From Mesorhizobium sp. B2-3-4 (GTDB taxonomy: Bacteria > Pseudomonadota > Alphaproteobacteria > Rhizobiales > Rhizobiaceae), in contig NZ_VFVY01000018.1 of NCBI RefSeq assembly GCF_006442315.1, forward strand, positions 1 through 64,000: DNA of 64,000 bases. The letters run 5' to 3'. Position numbers and translations under genes: made by a program. The first letter of the stretch is position 1, and the number at the start of each line of letters is the position of its first letter. Below, piece by piece: positions 42,592-51,474 of the stretch. The notes under the pieces were generated by a model that was given only the letters and a program-made list of their open reading frames with translations, was not told where the DNA came from and ran no database searches.

Positions 42592-42939
42592 TCATGCCGA
42601 ACGCCCGTCGAAATCGAAGATCGACAAAGTGGACGGATCGACATCATCGATACAGTTGATGTTGATGTACGCGCTACGCCCCGTGCCTTCGCTCGTATCC
42701 TCGGCGAAGGGATGGATGCCGCAACTGCGGCAGAAGCGGTGCGCGATCGTCCCATTGCCGAATGTGTAGCGGCCGAGATCATCGCCCCAGGCGACGACTG
42801 TGAGCTTGTCGTGCGGCACGGCCCACAGCAGCGCACCCTTGCGGGCGCAGATCGAACAATTGCAGCGCACGACGCCGCTCAGTTCGCCTGCCACTTCGAA
42901 CACAACCTTGCCGCAGTGGCAGCTGCCCTTGTACAGCAT
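42592..42939 (-). CDS. GFA/CENP-V domain zinc protein
   Basis: A 115-residue GFA-family protein with zinc-binding cysteines in the usual order: Cys7-His-Cys9, Cys26-Asn-Cys28-Ser-Ile-Cys31 and Cys70-Arg-Ser-Cys73. The family includes glutathione-dependent formaldehyde-activating enzyme, but most members have no proven activity. It converges on the SDR gene with an 11-base gap. The 172 bases to the amidase gene show nothing else. Confidence 0.88.
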   Translation of the reverse strand: MLYKGSCHCGKVVFEVAGELSGVVRCNCSICARKGALLWAVPHDKLTVVAWGDDLGRYTFGNGTIAHRFCRSCGIHPFAEDTSEGTGRSAYININCIDDVDPSTLSIFDFDGRSA

Positions 42940-43111
42940 CAGTATCTTCCCATTGCTGGCAGGTGCAAAGGCACGCTGTCCGGGTTATCCCTTCGGCATG
43001 CCCAACCGGCTGCTTGCGCCTTTGTTTTCGCAATTCCGAACAGAAAACCGCGACACACTTTTCCTGGAATTGCTTTAAAGACGCTCCATCTTGGCGGAGT
43101 CCGACATCGAC

Positions 43112-44407
43112 ATGCAATCAATCCGCGACCATCTCGAAATCATCCTGTCACGTCTTGCCAATCGCGCGGCCGACGAGAAGGTCTACGTGAAGCTCTATGA
43201 CGAAGCCGCGCGCGCGGCGGCCGATGCCAGCGACGCCCGCAAACGGACCGGCGTGATGCTCGGACCGCTCGACGGCACCATCGTCTCGATCAAGGATCTG
43301 TTCGATGTCGCCGGCGAAGCGACGACGGCGGGCTCGCTGATGCGCAAGACCGCCGCGCCCGCTTCGCGCGACGCCGCCATCGTCGGCCGGTTGCGCCAGG
43401 CCGGCGCGGTCATCATCGGCAAAACGGGCATGACCGAATTCGCCTTCACCGCGATCGGCGACAACATGCATTACGGGACACCGGGCAACGCCGTCGACCC
43501 CGGCCGCATTCCAGGCGGTTCGTCGTCCGGCGCGGGCGTATCCGTGGGCGAGGGGACCAGCGAAATCTCCATCGGGTCCGATACCGGGGGCTCGATCCGC
43601 ATTCCGGCGGCGCTCAACGGCGTCGTCGGTTTCAAGCCGACGGCGCGGCGCGTCCCGCTCTTCGGTGCCTTTCCGCTTTCGGGCACGCTGGATTCGGTTG
43701 GCCCTCTTGCCCGGACCGTCGCCCACTGTGCTGCCGCCGACGCGGTGATGGCAGGCGAGATACCGGCCGAGCTGATGCCATTCTCCCTTTCGGGACTTCG
43801 CGTCGGCGTTCCGCGCGGCGTCCTTTTCACGGAGACCGAAAGCGAGATTGCCGCGGCATTCGAGCGGTGCCTCGGCACGATGGGCCAGGCCGGGGCAGGA
43901 CTTGCGGAGCTGTCGGTCGACGACCTGATCGCGGATTTGCGCGCCGCCACCAAACGCGGCTCGATCGCGGCCATGGAAGGCGCGGAGGTGCATGCCGACT
44001 GGCTGGCTACAGGAGCGCCGGTGGCTGTCGACCCGCATGTCAGCGGACCCTTGTCACGGGCGGCGCTGCTGCCGACGCCGGTCTATATCCGGGCGCTACG
44101 CCGGCGCGCCGCACTGGTCGCCGCCATGGACGAGCGGCTTTCGTCGGTGGATGTCCTGGCCCTGCCAACCACGCCGGTGGCGGCGCCGACCATTGTTTCC
44201 ATGGCTGAAGACGCCGAGCTGCGTGACCGCACCGAGGGATTGCTGCTGCGCAACACTCAGGTCGCCAATCAGTTCGACCTCTGCGCGATTTCGCTGCCTA
44301 TGCCAGGGACGTCGCTGCCGGCGGGCCTGATGCTGGTCGCACGCAACGGCCATGATCACCACCTGTTGCGGATCGCCGCATCGGTGGAGGCCTTGCTCGC
44401 TTCCTGA
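43112..44407 (+). CDS. Amidase signature family enzyme
   Basis: A 431-residue amidase. The Ser-Ser-Lys triad is visible: Lys61 in VSIKDLFD, the serine cluster 137-139 in GGSSSGAG, and nucleophile Ser161 in SDTGGSIR. It hydrolyses an amide to acid and ammonia; the substrate is open. ATG at 43112 was chosen; a TTG at 43091 in frame would add 7 residues. It stands alone between convergent neighbours and has its own terminator. Confidence 0.9.
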   Translation: MQSIRDHLEIILSRLANRAADEKVYVKLYDEAARAAADASDARKRTGVMLGPLDGTIVSIKDLFDVAGEATTAGSLMRKTAAPASRDAAIVGRLRQAGAVIIGKTGMTEFAFTAIGDNMHYGTPGNAVDPGRIPGGSSSGAGVSVGEGTSEISIGSDTGGSIRIPAALNGVVGFKPTARRVPLFGAFPLSGTLDSVGPLARTVAHCAAADAVMAGEIPAELMPFSLSGLRVGVPRGVLFTETESEIAAAFERCLGTMGQAGAGLAELSVDDLIADLRAATKRGSIAAMEGAEVHADWLATGAPVAVDPHVSGPLSRAALLPTPVYIRALRRRAALVAAMDERLSSVDVLALPTTPVAAPTIVSMAEDAELRDRTEGLLLRNTQVANQFDLCAISLPMPGTSLPAGLMLVARNGHDHHLLRIAASVEALLAS

Positions 44408-44425
44408 CGCGCTGTACCGCTTCAG

Positions 44426-44445
44426 GCCGGGAGCATGCTCCCGGC
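44426..44445. terminator. Palindromic terminator after the amidase gene
   Basis: A perfect 20-bp palindrome with GCCGGGAGC arms followed by TATTATTG. It lies in the 40-base gap between two convergent genes and can serve both. Confidence 0.65.
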
Positions 44446-44447
44446 TA

Positions 44448-44840
44448 TTATTGCTTGAACGAGAAGCAGTGCTTGCGCTCACTGTCCCGGGCAGCGCGCA
44501 CGATGCTCGTCGCGACCAGCCAGGGCAGGCTGTAGTCCTTGCCGGTGAAGGTCTGGGTCCGATGTTCGATCGATCCCCTGACGACGATCCTGCCGGCATA
44601 AAGCGCGTCGGACGCATCGGTCATCGCCTTGTCCTTCGGCGGCAACCGGCTGGTGTCGATCGACACACCCTTGATGATCCTGTCGGTGGCGAGATCGAGC
44701 GCGCTGTTCGACGGGCAGGGCGCCTTGAAGCAGCGCAGTCCGTTGTCGCAATAGACATAGCTGCTCTCGGCCAACGCCAGAGATGGCAAGGCGCAGGTCG
44801 AGCAAGCCGCAGCCAGAAATGCAAGGCGAAGACCAGACAT
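44448..44840 (-). CDS. Secreted cysteine-containing protein of unknown function
   Basis: About 130 residues with a signal peptide ending near SLALA (residues 1-24). The mature part begins SSYVYCDNGLRCFKAPCPSNSALDL, with three cysteines in the form C-X5-C-X4-C and a fourth near the C-terminus. I do not recognise it with confidence; it resembles the DUF6748-type secreted proteins. ATG at 44840 has no strong ribosome-binding site; GTG at 44846 is an alternative. Confidence 0.65.
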   Translation of the reverse strand: MSGLRLAFLAAACSTCALPSLALAESSYVYCDNGLRCFKAPCPSNSALDLATDRIIKGVSIDTSRLPPKDKAMTDASDALYAGRIVVRGSIEHRTQTFTGKDYSLPWLVATSIVRAARDSERKHCFSFKQ

Positions 44841-44880
44841 GGTCACAACGTCGCGAAAAAATGGGGCAAAAACGCGATTG

Positions 44881-45873
44881 CTATGTCAGGCCTGGAAACC
44901 GCCGCCTGTAGTGGTCGACCACTTCGGGGTTGCGCAGATTGACAGGCAGCTTGTCTGCTAGGACCAGCAAGGCTTCGCCGGCCGCGCCGACGCCCATGCG
45001 CATCATCGATTCCTCGGTAATGCCGGCCATGTGAGGGGTGATGATGACATTGTCGAAGCCGAAATAGGGATGGTTTGACGGCAGCGGCTGCGTCGAGAAA
45101 ACGTCGAGCGCTGCTCCGCCGATGCGGCGCTCCCGCAAGGCGTCGATCAGCGCGTCGTCGTCGATTACTGGCCCGCGCGACACGTTGATCAGCAGCGCGT
45201 TGGGCCTCATGCGGGCAATGCGTTCGCGGCTGATCAGGCCGCGTGTCTCCGGCGTCAGCGGGCAGCACAGAACGATGATGTCGCTCTGCTCGACCAGCGC
45301 GTCGATCGACAGGAAGCCAACCTTGTCGGGCGCCGGTTGCATGCTGCGCGTCGTCGCCACCACTTTCAGGTCGAAGCCGTGCGCGGCGATATGGCCGACC
45401 GCCTGCCCGACGGCGCCAAGGCCGACGATGCCGATGGTCTTGCCGGCGAGTTCGATGTTGGCATTGGCGTGCTCGCGCCCGGCCAGCCAGCCTTTCGCGC
45501 GCAGGTCGCGGTCGACCCTGCGGAACTGGCGCAGCAGTGCAAGCGCGGCGAACATGACATGTTCGGCCACTGAACGGGCATTGACCGCCGGCACGTTGGC
45601 GACCAGGACACCGGCCGCGGTCGCTGCTTCCATCGGGATCATGTCGAGCCCGGCGCCATGGCGGATCGCAGCCCTCAGCTTCCAGGCACCTTCGAACAGC
45701 GCCGGCGGCAAGGGCGCGCGCACGATGACGATGTCGACGTCCTTCGCTTCCCTGGCCAAGGTGGCGGCATCGAGTGCCGAAGCAATGACGAGTTGACCGA
45801 CGCCGGCAAGTTTCGCCGATGCGCGCGGGTGCAACGCATGGGTGGACAGGATCTTCGGCACGCTCTGGGCCAC
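44881..45873 (-). CDS. D-isomer specific 2-hydroxyacid dehydrogenase family protein
   Basis: A 330-residue NAD(P)-dependent dehydrogenase with the nucleotide loop GLGAVG (151-156), catalytic Arg233 in INVSRG and His281 in TPHMAG. The usual acidic partner of that histidine is replaced by Gln262 (VFSTQP). The start is GTG at 45873, two bases after the stop of the GntR regulator gene, so the two are co-transcribed. In this locus it probably reduces or oxidises a keto or hydroxy acid made by the enolase-superfamily dehydratase. Confidence 0.88.
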   Translation of the reverse strand: MAQSVPKILSTHALHPRASAKLAGVGQLVIASALDAATLAREAKDVDIVIVRAPLPPALFEGAWKLRAAIRHGAGLDMIPMEAATAAGVLVANVPAVNARSVAEHVMFAALALLRQFRRVDRDLRAKGWLAGREHANANIELAGKTIGIVGLGAVGQAVGHIAAHGFDLKVVATTRSMQPAPDKVGFLSIDALVEQSDIIVLCCPLTPETRGLISRERIARMRPNALLINVSRGPVIDDDALIDALRERRIGGAALDVFSTQPLPSNHPYFGFDNVIITPHMAGITEESMMRMGVGAAGEALLVLADKLPVNLRNPEVVDHYRRRFPGLT

Positions 45874-45875
45874 GG

Positions 45876-46595
45876 TCAGGCCTTTTCGAGCGCAGGGCTC
45901 GCGGGCGCAGCCGCCTTGCCGCCCTCGATCAGCCCTTTCCAATAGCTTTCCGCGCCCTGCAGATGAGCGCTCATCAGCGCCTGGGCGAGATTGCCGTCGC
46001 GGCGCAGCAGCGCCTCATAGATCTGCACATGCTCGGCATGCGAGCGCACGCTGCGTTCGGGATCGTTGAAGTAGATCGGCAGGCGCTGCTCGCCCATCAG
46101 ATAGTAGACGCTGCAGATGTTGTGAAAAACGCCGTTCTTCGTGGCGCGCACGATTTCGAGATGGAATTCGCGGTCCTCCTTGGCGAGGCCTTCGCCAGCG
46201 GCGATGCGTTCCTCGGAGGCTTTCAGGATTTCGCGCAGCCGTTCGAAATTCTCCTCGGTGGCGCGCGAACAGGCGAGCTCGGCCGCTTTGATCTCGTGGA
46301 TCTTGCGCAGCTCGACCGTCTCATAGATCTGCAGGGGATCGAGTGGCAGGCCCGCGCGGGCGAAAAGCGCCAGCGCTTCCACGCTCGCCTGTTTGGTGTC
46401 GATGTAGATGCCCGATTTGGCCCGGCGCTCGACGATGCGCATCGCCTCGAGGATGGCGAGCGCCTCGCGGATCTGGCCGCGGCTGACGGAGAAATGCTCC
46501 GCCAGTTCGCGTTCCGAAGGCGTGCGCCCGCTCTCCTTGTCCGAATGGGAGAACAGATAGGCGGCGAGTTCGGCAAGAAGGTTCTTTTCTTTCAT
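45876..46595 (-). CDS. GntR family regulator, FadR/FCD type
   Basis: A 239-residue regulator: winged helix at residues about 5-70 (LAAYLFSHSDKESGRTPSERELAEHF, then VSRGQIREALAILEAM read in parts) and an FCD ligand domain. ATG at 46595 lies two bases from the stop of the dehydratase gene, so it belongs to the same operon. FadR-subfamily proteins bind TGGT-N3-ACCA palindromes; six such sites in this window make it the best candidate for a regulator linking several loci. Confidence 0.88.
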   Translation of the reverse strand: MKEKNLLAELAAYLFSHSDKESGRTPSERELAEHFSVSRGQIREALAILEAMRIVERRAKSGIYIDTKQASVEALALFARAGLPLDPLQIYETVELRKIHEIKAAELACSRATEENFERLREILKASEERIAAGEGLAKEDREFHLEIVRATKNGVFHNICSVYYLMGEQRLPIYFNDPERSVRSHAEHVQIYEALLRRDGNLAQALMSAHLQGAESYWKGLIEGGKAAAPASPALEKA

Positions 46596-46597
46596 CG

Positions 46598-47767
46598 TCA
46601 ACTTCGTTGCGCGTGCGCCTCCAGGAACCGCTCCGAAATGGTGAATCCCAATCCGGGCTTTTCCGGGATCGCTATCATACCGTCCTTGGCTTCGACAGTC
46701 TCTTCGACCAAATCGTGGATCATCGGGTTGGCGCCGAGCGAATATTCGACCGTGAAACTCGACGGCGAGGCGGCGCAGACATGCAGGCCGGCGAAGAAGC
46801 AGGGCGCGCCGGCCCACAGATGCGGCGCAAAGCGCAGATTGAAGGCACTGGCAATGGTGCCGATCTTCATCGCCTCGCTGATGCCGCCGCAGAAGGCGGG
46901 ATCGGGCTGGAAGATGTCGGCCGCCTTGAGCACGGCGAGGTCGCGGAAGGCATAGCGCGTGGCTTCGCTCTCGCCTGTGGCGATCGGAACCGCGCCCGAG
47001 GCGCGCACCTCGGCCATGCCGGACTTGTCGTCGGCGATGACGGGCTCCTCGAACCAGGCGAGATCGAGATCGCCGACGAGACGGATGAAGCGCTTGGCTT
47101 CCGCCACCGCATAGGTGCCGTGGGCATCGACCATCAATTCGACGTCGGGGCCGAGTGCCTGGCGCGCGGCGCGCACGCGTGCGGCGGAAATATGGGCTGC
47201 ACCATCCATGGCGCCGACCCGCATCTTCAGCGCCTTGAAGCCGCCTTTGGCGATATAGGATCTCAATTGCTCGCCTATGGCGTCGGCCGATGCCCAGCCT
47301 CCCGAGGCATAGGCCTGCATGCGATCGACCTTGCGACCGCCGAGAAGCCGCCAGACCGGCTGGCCGAGCGACTTGCCCAATATATCCCAGAGCGCGATGT
47401 CGACGGCGCTGATGGCGGCAATGCTCATGCCGCGCCGCGCCAGCTGCGGCATGGCGTGACCGGCGCGGGCGGCACTCTCGTGGCGCACGCCGTTGTAGAG
47501 CATCTCCCAGATGATGCCGATATCGGCGGGGTCGCGGCCGATCAGTTGCGGCCCGACCTCGTGGTTCAGCATATGGACGAGTGCACCGTAGCTGCCGGCG
47601 CTGCCGGCGGCATTCTTGCCTTCGCCCCAGCCTACCAGCCCGTCATCGGTTTCGATGCGCAGGATGGCGGCGTCGAAAGTCGTCACCTGGCCGAAGTCGC
47701 TGCGGTGCTGCTTCGCGGCTTCGATCGGGACGCGGACCCACCAGGCCTGGACTGTCTTGATGCGCAT
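46598..47767 (-). CDS. Mandelate racemase/enolase superfamily sugar-acid dehydratase
   Basis: A 389-residue enolase-superfamily enzyme. Metal ligands are Asp214 (MVDAHG), Glu240 (FEEP) and Glu266 (TGESEAT); Lys181-Met-Arg183 and His316 (APHLWAG) are the probable acid/base residues. Such enzymes dehydrate sugar acids to 2-keto-3-deoxy acids or racemise substrates. It begins a three-gene unit with the GntR regulator and 2-hydroxyacid dehydrogenase. Confidence 0.9.
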   Translation of the reverse strand: MRIKTVQAWWVRVPIEAAKQHRSDFGQVTTFDAAILRIETDDGLVGWGEGKNAAGSAGSYGALVHMLNHEVGPQLIGRDPADIGIIWEMLYNGVRHESAARAGHAMPQLARRGMSIAAISAVDIALWDILGKSLGQPVWRLLGGRKVDRMQAYASGGWASADAIGEQLRSYIAKGGFKALKMRVGAMDGAAHISAARVRAARQALGPDVELMVDAHGTYAVAEAKRFIRLVGDLDLAWFEEPVIADDKSGMAEVRASGAVPIATGESEATRYAFRDLAVLKAADIFQPDPAFCGGISEAMKIGTIASAFNLRFAPHLWAGAPCFFAGLHVCAASPSSFTVEYSLGANPMIHDLVEETVEAKDGMIAIPEKPGLGFTISERFLEAHAQRS

Positions 47768-47826
47768 ATTTTTCCCCAGCCCCGCCGCCGGTCAGGGCGG
47801 AAGGGCAAACTCCCAACAGACGTCGA

Positions 47827-48714
47827 CTACTTGATCAGCGGCAGCAGCGTTTCGGCGGTGATGCGCATCTGGTCGGTGTAGAATTTTTCGGTGAGCACGC
47901 TGGAGCCATGATCCTGGATGAACTTCAGCTGTTCGGGCGAGATATCGACCGGGTGGCGCTCGACCATTTCGGGATAGGGTGCGGCCGGCGTGCGATCGAC
48001 GGGGGCGACGAACTCATTGGTCAGCGCGCCGTCGTAGCCGACTTCCCGCAAGGTCGCGACGATCGCAGGCCAATCGATCTGGCCGAGACCGGCGGCAAAG
48101 CGGTTGTTGTCGGCGACGTGGAAGTCGAAGAGGCGCTTGCCGACCTGCCGGATGGCGTCATGGACGTTAAATTCCTCCATATGGATGTGGTAGGCATCCA
48201 GGCAGACGCCGCATTCGGGGCTGACAGCGTCGGCCAGCGCCAGCGCCTGGGCGCCGCGATTGAACAGATAGGTCTCGAAGCGGTTCAACGGCTCGACGGC
48301 GATCTTGACGCCGACCTTCTTGGCATGGGTGAAGCATTCGCGGGTGGCGTCGACGACCCACTTCCACTCCTCTTCCTCGGTGCCGTCGGGCACCACCTTG
48401 CCGACGGTCGCCGGAACCAGCGTGATGATCTCGCCGTCGAGTTCGCTGACCATGGTCAGCACATCCTTGACATATTGCACGGAGCGCTCGCGCTGGCCCT
48501 GGTTCTTGGCGGCGAGGTTGCGTTCGCCCAGCATCAACGTCACCGAGCCCCAGCAGCGTATGCCATGCTCCTTCAGCAGCGCGCGCGTCTCCTTGGTCTT
48601 GTACTGCTCGGGCTCGCCGGAAATCTCGATCGACTCGTAGCCGAATTTCTTGATACGCCTGAGCGTCGTCTCCAGGGGTTCCGCGCGCATCCAGTTGTGC
48701 GTCGAAAGATGCAT
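47827..48714 (-). CDS. Sugar phosphate isomerase/epimerase (TIM barrel)
   Basis: A 295-residue AP-endonuclease-2-like TIM-barrel protein (IolE/IolI/Hyi relatives). Metal-site segments include IAVEPLNRFETYLFN, CLDAYHIHMEE, FDFHVADNNR and ALTNEF. ATG at 48714 has GGGAAGGA upstream and fits the family N-terminus HLSTHNWM. It is the 5' gene of the minus-strand unit and diverges from a related gene at 49115, with FadR-like sites between. Confidence 0.88.
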   Translation of the reverse strand: MHLSTHNWMRAEPLETTLRRIKKFGYESIEISGEPEQYKTKETRALLKEHGIRCWGSVTLMLGERNLAAKNQGQRERSVQYVKDVLTMVSELDGEIITLVPATVGKVVPDGTEEEEWKWVVDATRECFTHAKKVGVKIAVEPLNRFETYLFNRGAQALALADAVSPECGVCLDAYHIHMEEFNVHDAIRQVGKRLFDFHVADNNRFAAGLGQIDWPAIVATLREVGYDGALTNEFVAPVDRTPAAPYPEMVERHPVDISPEQLKFIQDHGSSVLTEKFYTDQMRITAETLLPLIK

Positions 48715-48818
48715 GGTCTGTCCTTCCCAAATCCGTCCGAATGGTTTGCCTGCGACATGCGTCGCCAAAAGGCGACGCAAGGGTTCCTCCCCAAGGCATC
48801 CCCAGCCTTTTCTTGCAA

Positions 48819-48833
48819 ACTGGTTCGACCAAT
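48819..48833. promoter_or_regulatory. FadR-like operator, site 5
   Basis: ACTGGT-TCG-ACCAAT pairs at 5 of 6 arm positions. Its core TGGTTCGACCA is identical to that at 32003-32013. It lies 105 bases upstream of the minus-strand isomerase. Confidence 0.65.
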
Positions 48834-48981
48834 TGGGCCTGAAATGAGGTCTACAGTAAATTCTTCGAGACGGCAAGAACCGTGGTGCTGCGGCCACTGC
48901 GCTGCATTAGTTTGTTGATTATATTGCGATATGTGTCGCCGGTTTGTCGGGATGATTGGCCTTGTGCGCGCAATCCGAGGC

Positions 48982-49013
48982 TTGACCGAATTGCCTTATT
49001 TGGTAATACCAGA
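48982..49013 (+). promoter_or_regulatory. Promoter with FadR-like operator, site 6
   Basis: TTGACC (48982-48987), a 16-base spacer and TAATAC (49004-49009) make a reasonable promoter for the plus-strand isomerase operon. The -10 element lies in TGGTAATACCA (49001-49011), identical to 32179-32189. Together with site 5 it accounts for the 400-base divergent gap; nothing else is evident there. Confidence 0.6.
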
Positions 49014-49114
49014 ATAGCAGAGCGGGCAAAGCGCCCGACGCGAAAAGACCAAAGTGGCTGGCCCTGCGTTCATCAGGCGCTATGCTTGGTCCAGACAAAT
49101 GAGGGAGGATGCCG

Positions 49115-50170
49115 ATGCCGACGACAATGAAGGGCCCTGGATTGTTCCTGGCGCAGTTCGCGGGCGATGCCGCACCGTTCAATTCACTGGCGTCGATCAC
49201 CAAATGGGCGGCCGGTCTCGGCTACAAAGGCGTGCAGATACCAACCTGGGACGCGCGCCTGTTCGACCTCAAGAAGGCGGCGTCGTCCAAGGCCTATTGC
49301 GACGAGGTGAAGGGCATCTGCGCTGACGCCGGCGTCGAGATCACCGAACTGTCGACGCATCTTCAGGGGCAGTTGGTGGCGGTGCATCCGGCCTATGACG
49401 CGCAGATGGATGGCTTCGCGCCGCCCTCGGTGCACAACAACCCGAAGGCACGGCAGAAATGGGCTGTCGAGCAGATGAAATTCGGCGCCAAGGCTTCGCG
49501 CAATCTCGGGCTCGATGTCTCGGTCTCGTTCACCGGCTCGCTGGCGTTCCCCTATCTCTATCCCTTCCCGCAGCGGCCGGCCGGGCTGATCGAGGAAGCC
49601 TTCGGCGAACTGGCCAAGCGGTGGAAGCCGATCCTGGACGTCTACGAGGACAATGGCGTCGATATCGGCTACGAAATCCATCCCTCGGAAGACGTCTTCG
49701 ATGGCGCGACCTTCGAGATGTTCCTCGATGCGCTTGGCGGCCACAAGCGCTGCAACATCAACTACGACCCGTCGCACTTCCTGCTGCAGCAGCTCGACTA
49801 TCTCGAATTCATCGACATCTATCACGAGCGGATCAAGGCTTTCCACGTCAAGGACGCCGAGTTCAATCCGACCGGGCGGCAAGGCGTCTACTCCGGCTAC
49901 CAGAGCTGGACCAACCGCGCCGGCCGCTTCCGCTCGCTCGGTGACGGGCAAGTGGATTTCGGCGGCATCTTCTCCAAGCTGACCCAGTACAACTACGATT
50001 CCTGGGCGGTGCTGGAATGGGAGTGCTGCCTGAAGCATCCGGAGGATGGCGCCGCCGAGGGCGCGCCCTTCATCCAGCACCACATCATCCGGGTGACGGA
50101 GAAGGCATTCGACGATTTCGCCGCCGGCACCACGGACAAGAAGCTGCTGCGCGCCATGATGGGAATCTGA
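49115..50170 (+). CDS. Sugar phosphate isomerase/epimerase (TIM barrel)
   Basis: A 351-residue member of the same TIM-barrel superfamily as the 47827 gene, longer than usual (about 280). Metal-site segments are YEIHPSEDVFDG, INYDPSHFLLQQ, FHVKDAEFNPTG and LEWE. ATG at 49115 is favoured over 49109, because GAGGGAGG ends 6 bases before it and only touches the earlier codon. It is followed by a Gfo/Idh/MocA dehydrogenase, a common pair in inositol and rare sugar catabolism. Confidence 0.88.
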   Translation: MPTTMKGPGLFLAQFAGDAAPFNSLASITKWAAGLGYKGVQIPTWDARLFDLKKAASSKAYCDEVKGICADAGVEITELSTHLQGQLVAVHPAYDAQMDGFAPPSVHNNPKARQKWAVEQMKFGAKASRNLGLDVSVSFTGSLAFPYLYPFPQRPAGLIEEAFGELAKRWKPILDVYEDNGVDIGYEIHPSEDVFDGATFEMFLDALGGHKRCNINYDPSHFLLQQLDYLEFIDIYHERIKAFHVKDAEFNPTGRQGVYSGYQSWTNRAGRFRSLGDGQVDFGGIFSKLTQYNYDSWAVLEWECCLKHPEDGAAEGAPFIQHHIIRVTEKAFDDFAAGTTDKKLLRAMMGI

Positions 50171-50216
50171 CAAGGCTCCCTTCGGGGAGGGGCATTTCGC
50201 ACGAGGGAGTAAAGAC

Positions 50217-51404
50217 ATGGTTGGCGCATCGAAGTCGGAAGCGGGGGGCGGCCCGATCCGCTACGGCATGGTCGGCGGCGGGCAAGGCGCCTTCATCGGC
50301 GCGGTGCACCGGATCGCGGCGCGGCTGGACAATGATTTCGTGCTGGTCGCCGGTGCGCTGTCGTCCGACCCGGCGCGGGCGAAAGCCTCGGCCGCAGAAC
50401 TCGGGCTTGATCCCGACCGCAGCTATGCGTCCTATGCCGAAATGGCCAAGGCCGAAGCGAAGCGCCCGGACGGCATCGAGGCCGTGGCCATCGTCACCCC
50501 CAACAATGTGCATGTGCCGGCGGCCAAGGCATTCCTCGAAGCAGGCATCCACGTGGTCTGCGACAAGCCCCTGGCAACGACGCTGGCCGAAGCAAAAAAG
50601 CTCGCGGCGGTGGTTGAGAGGACCGGCAAGGTCTTCGTGCTCACCCACAATTACACCGCCTATCCGATGGTTCGGCAGGCGCGCGAGATGGTGGCCAAGG
50701 GGGCGCTGGGCGATATCCGCATCGTGCAGTCGGAATATCCGCAGGACTGGCTGACCGAGGACCTCGCCGCTACCGGCCAGAAGCAGGCCTCGTGGCGCGG
50801 CGATCCCAAGCAGGCCGGTGCGGGTGGCGCGCTCGGCGACATCGGAACCCATGCCTATAATCTTGCCCGCTTCGTTTCCGGACTCGAGCTCGATTCGCTC
50901 TCGGCCGATCTCGATGCTTTCGTCCCGGGGCGGCTGCTCGACGACAATGTCAACGTCATGCTGCGTTTCAAACCGGCGGGAAAAACGCATCCGGCCAAGG
51001 GCATGATCTGGGCCAGCCAGGTGGCGCCCGGCCACGAGAACGGCTTGAAGCTGCGCATCTACGGCTCCAAGGGCGGGCTGGAATGGGTGCAGGCCGATCC
51101 CAACTACCTCTGGTACACGCCGTTCGGCCAGCCGAAACAATTGATCACCCGCAACGGTGCCGGTGCGCTGCCGGTGGCTGGCCGCGTCAGCCGCGTTCCG
51201 TCGGGCCATCCCGAGGGTTATCTCGAAGGCTTCGCAAACATCTATCAGGAAGCGGCGCGCGCCATCCGCGCGGCGCGTCGCAAGGGCGGCAAGCCGGCCA
51301 GGGATGTCGTCTTCCCAACCATCCAGGACGGCGTCGAAGGCATGGCCTTTATCGAAGCCTGCGTGAAATCTTCAAAAAAGAATGGGGCGTGGACAAAGCT
51401 CTAG
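50217..51404 (+). CDS. Gfo/Idh/MocA family oxidoreductase
   Basis: A 395-residue NAD(P)-dependent sugar or inositol dehydrogenase. The Rossmann start IRYGMVGGGQGAFIG, the motif CDKPLA in place of the common EKP motif, and GALGDIGTHAYNLARF (catalytic region) are visible. GAGGGAG precedes the ATG. Located between two TIM-barrel isomerase genes, it probably oxidises a hydroxyl of a sugar or polyol to a ketone for the isomerases. Confidence 0.9.
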   Translation: MVGASKSEAGGGPIRYGMVGGGQGAFIGAVHRIAARLDNDFVLVAGALSSDPARAKASAAELGLDPDRSYASYAEMAKAEAKRPDGIEAVAIVTPNNVHVPAAKAFLEAGIHVVCDKPLATTLAEAKKLAAVVERTGKVFVLTHNYTAYPMVRQAREMVAKGALGDIRIVQSEYPQDWLTEDLAATGQKQASWRGDPKQAGAGGALGDIGTHAYNLARFVSGLELDSLSADLDAFVPGRLLDDNVNVMLRFKPAGKTHPAKGMIWASQVAPGHENGLKLRIYGSKGGLEWVQADPNYLWYTPFGQPKQLITRNGAGALPVAGRVSRVPSGHPEGYLEGFANIYQEAARAIRAARRKGGKPARDVVFPTIQDGVEGMAFIEACVKSSKKNGAWTKL

Positions 51405-51474
51405 GGCACGGTCGTCATGTGAGGGTGGGGCCCCGCCTGAACCTGGGCGCATTTCTAGAGGGGGAGGGGTGTCG

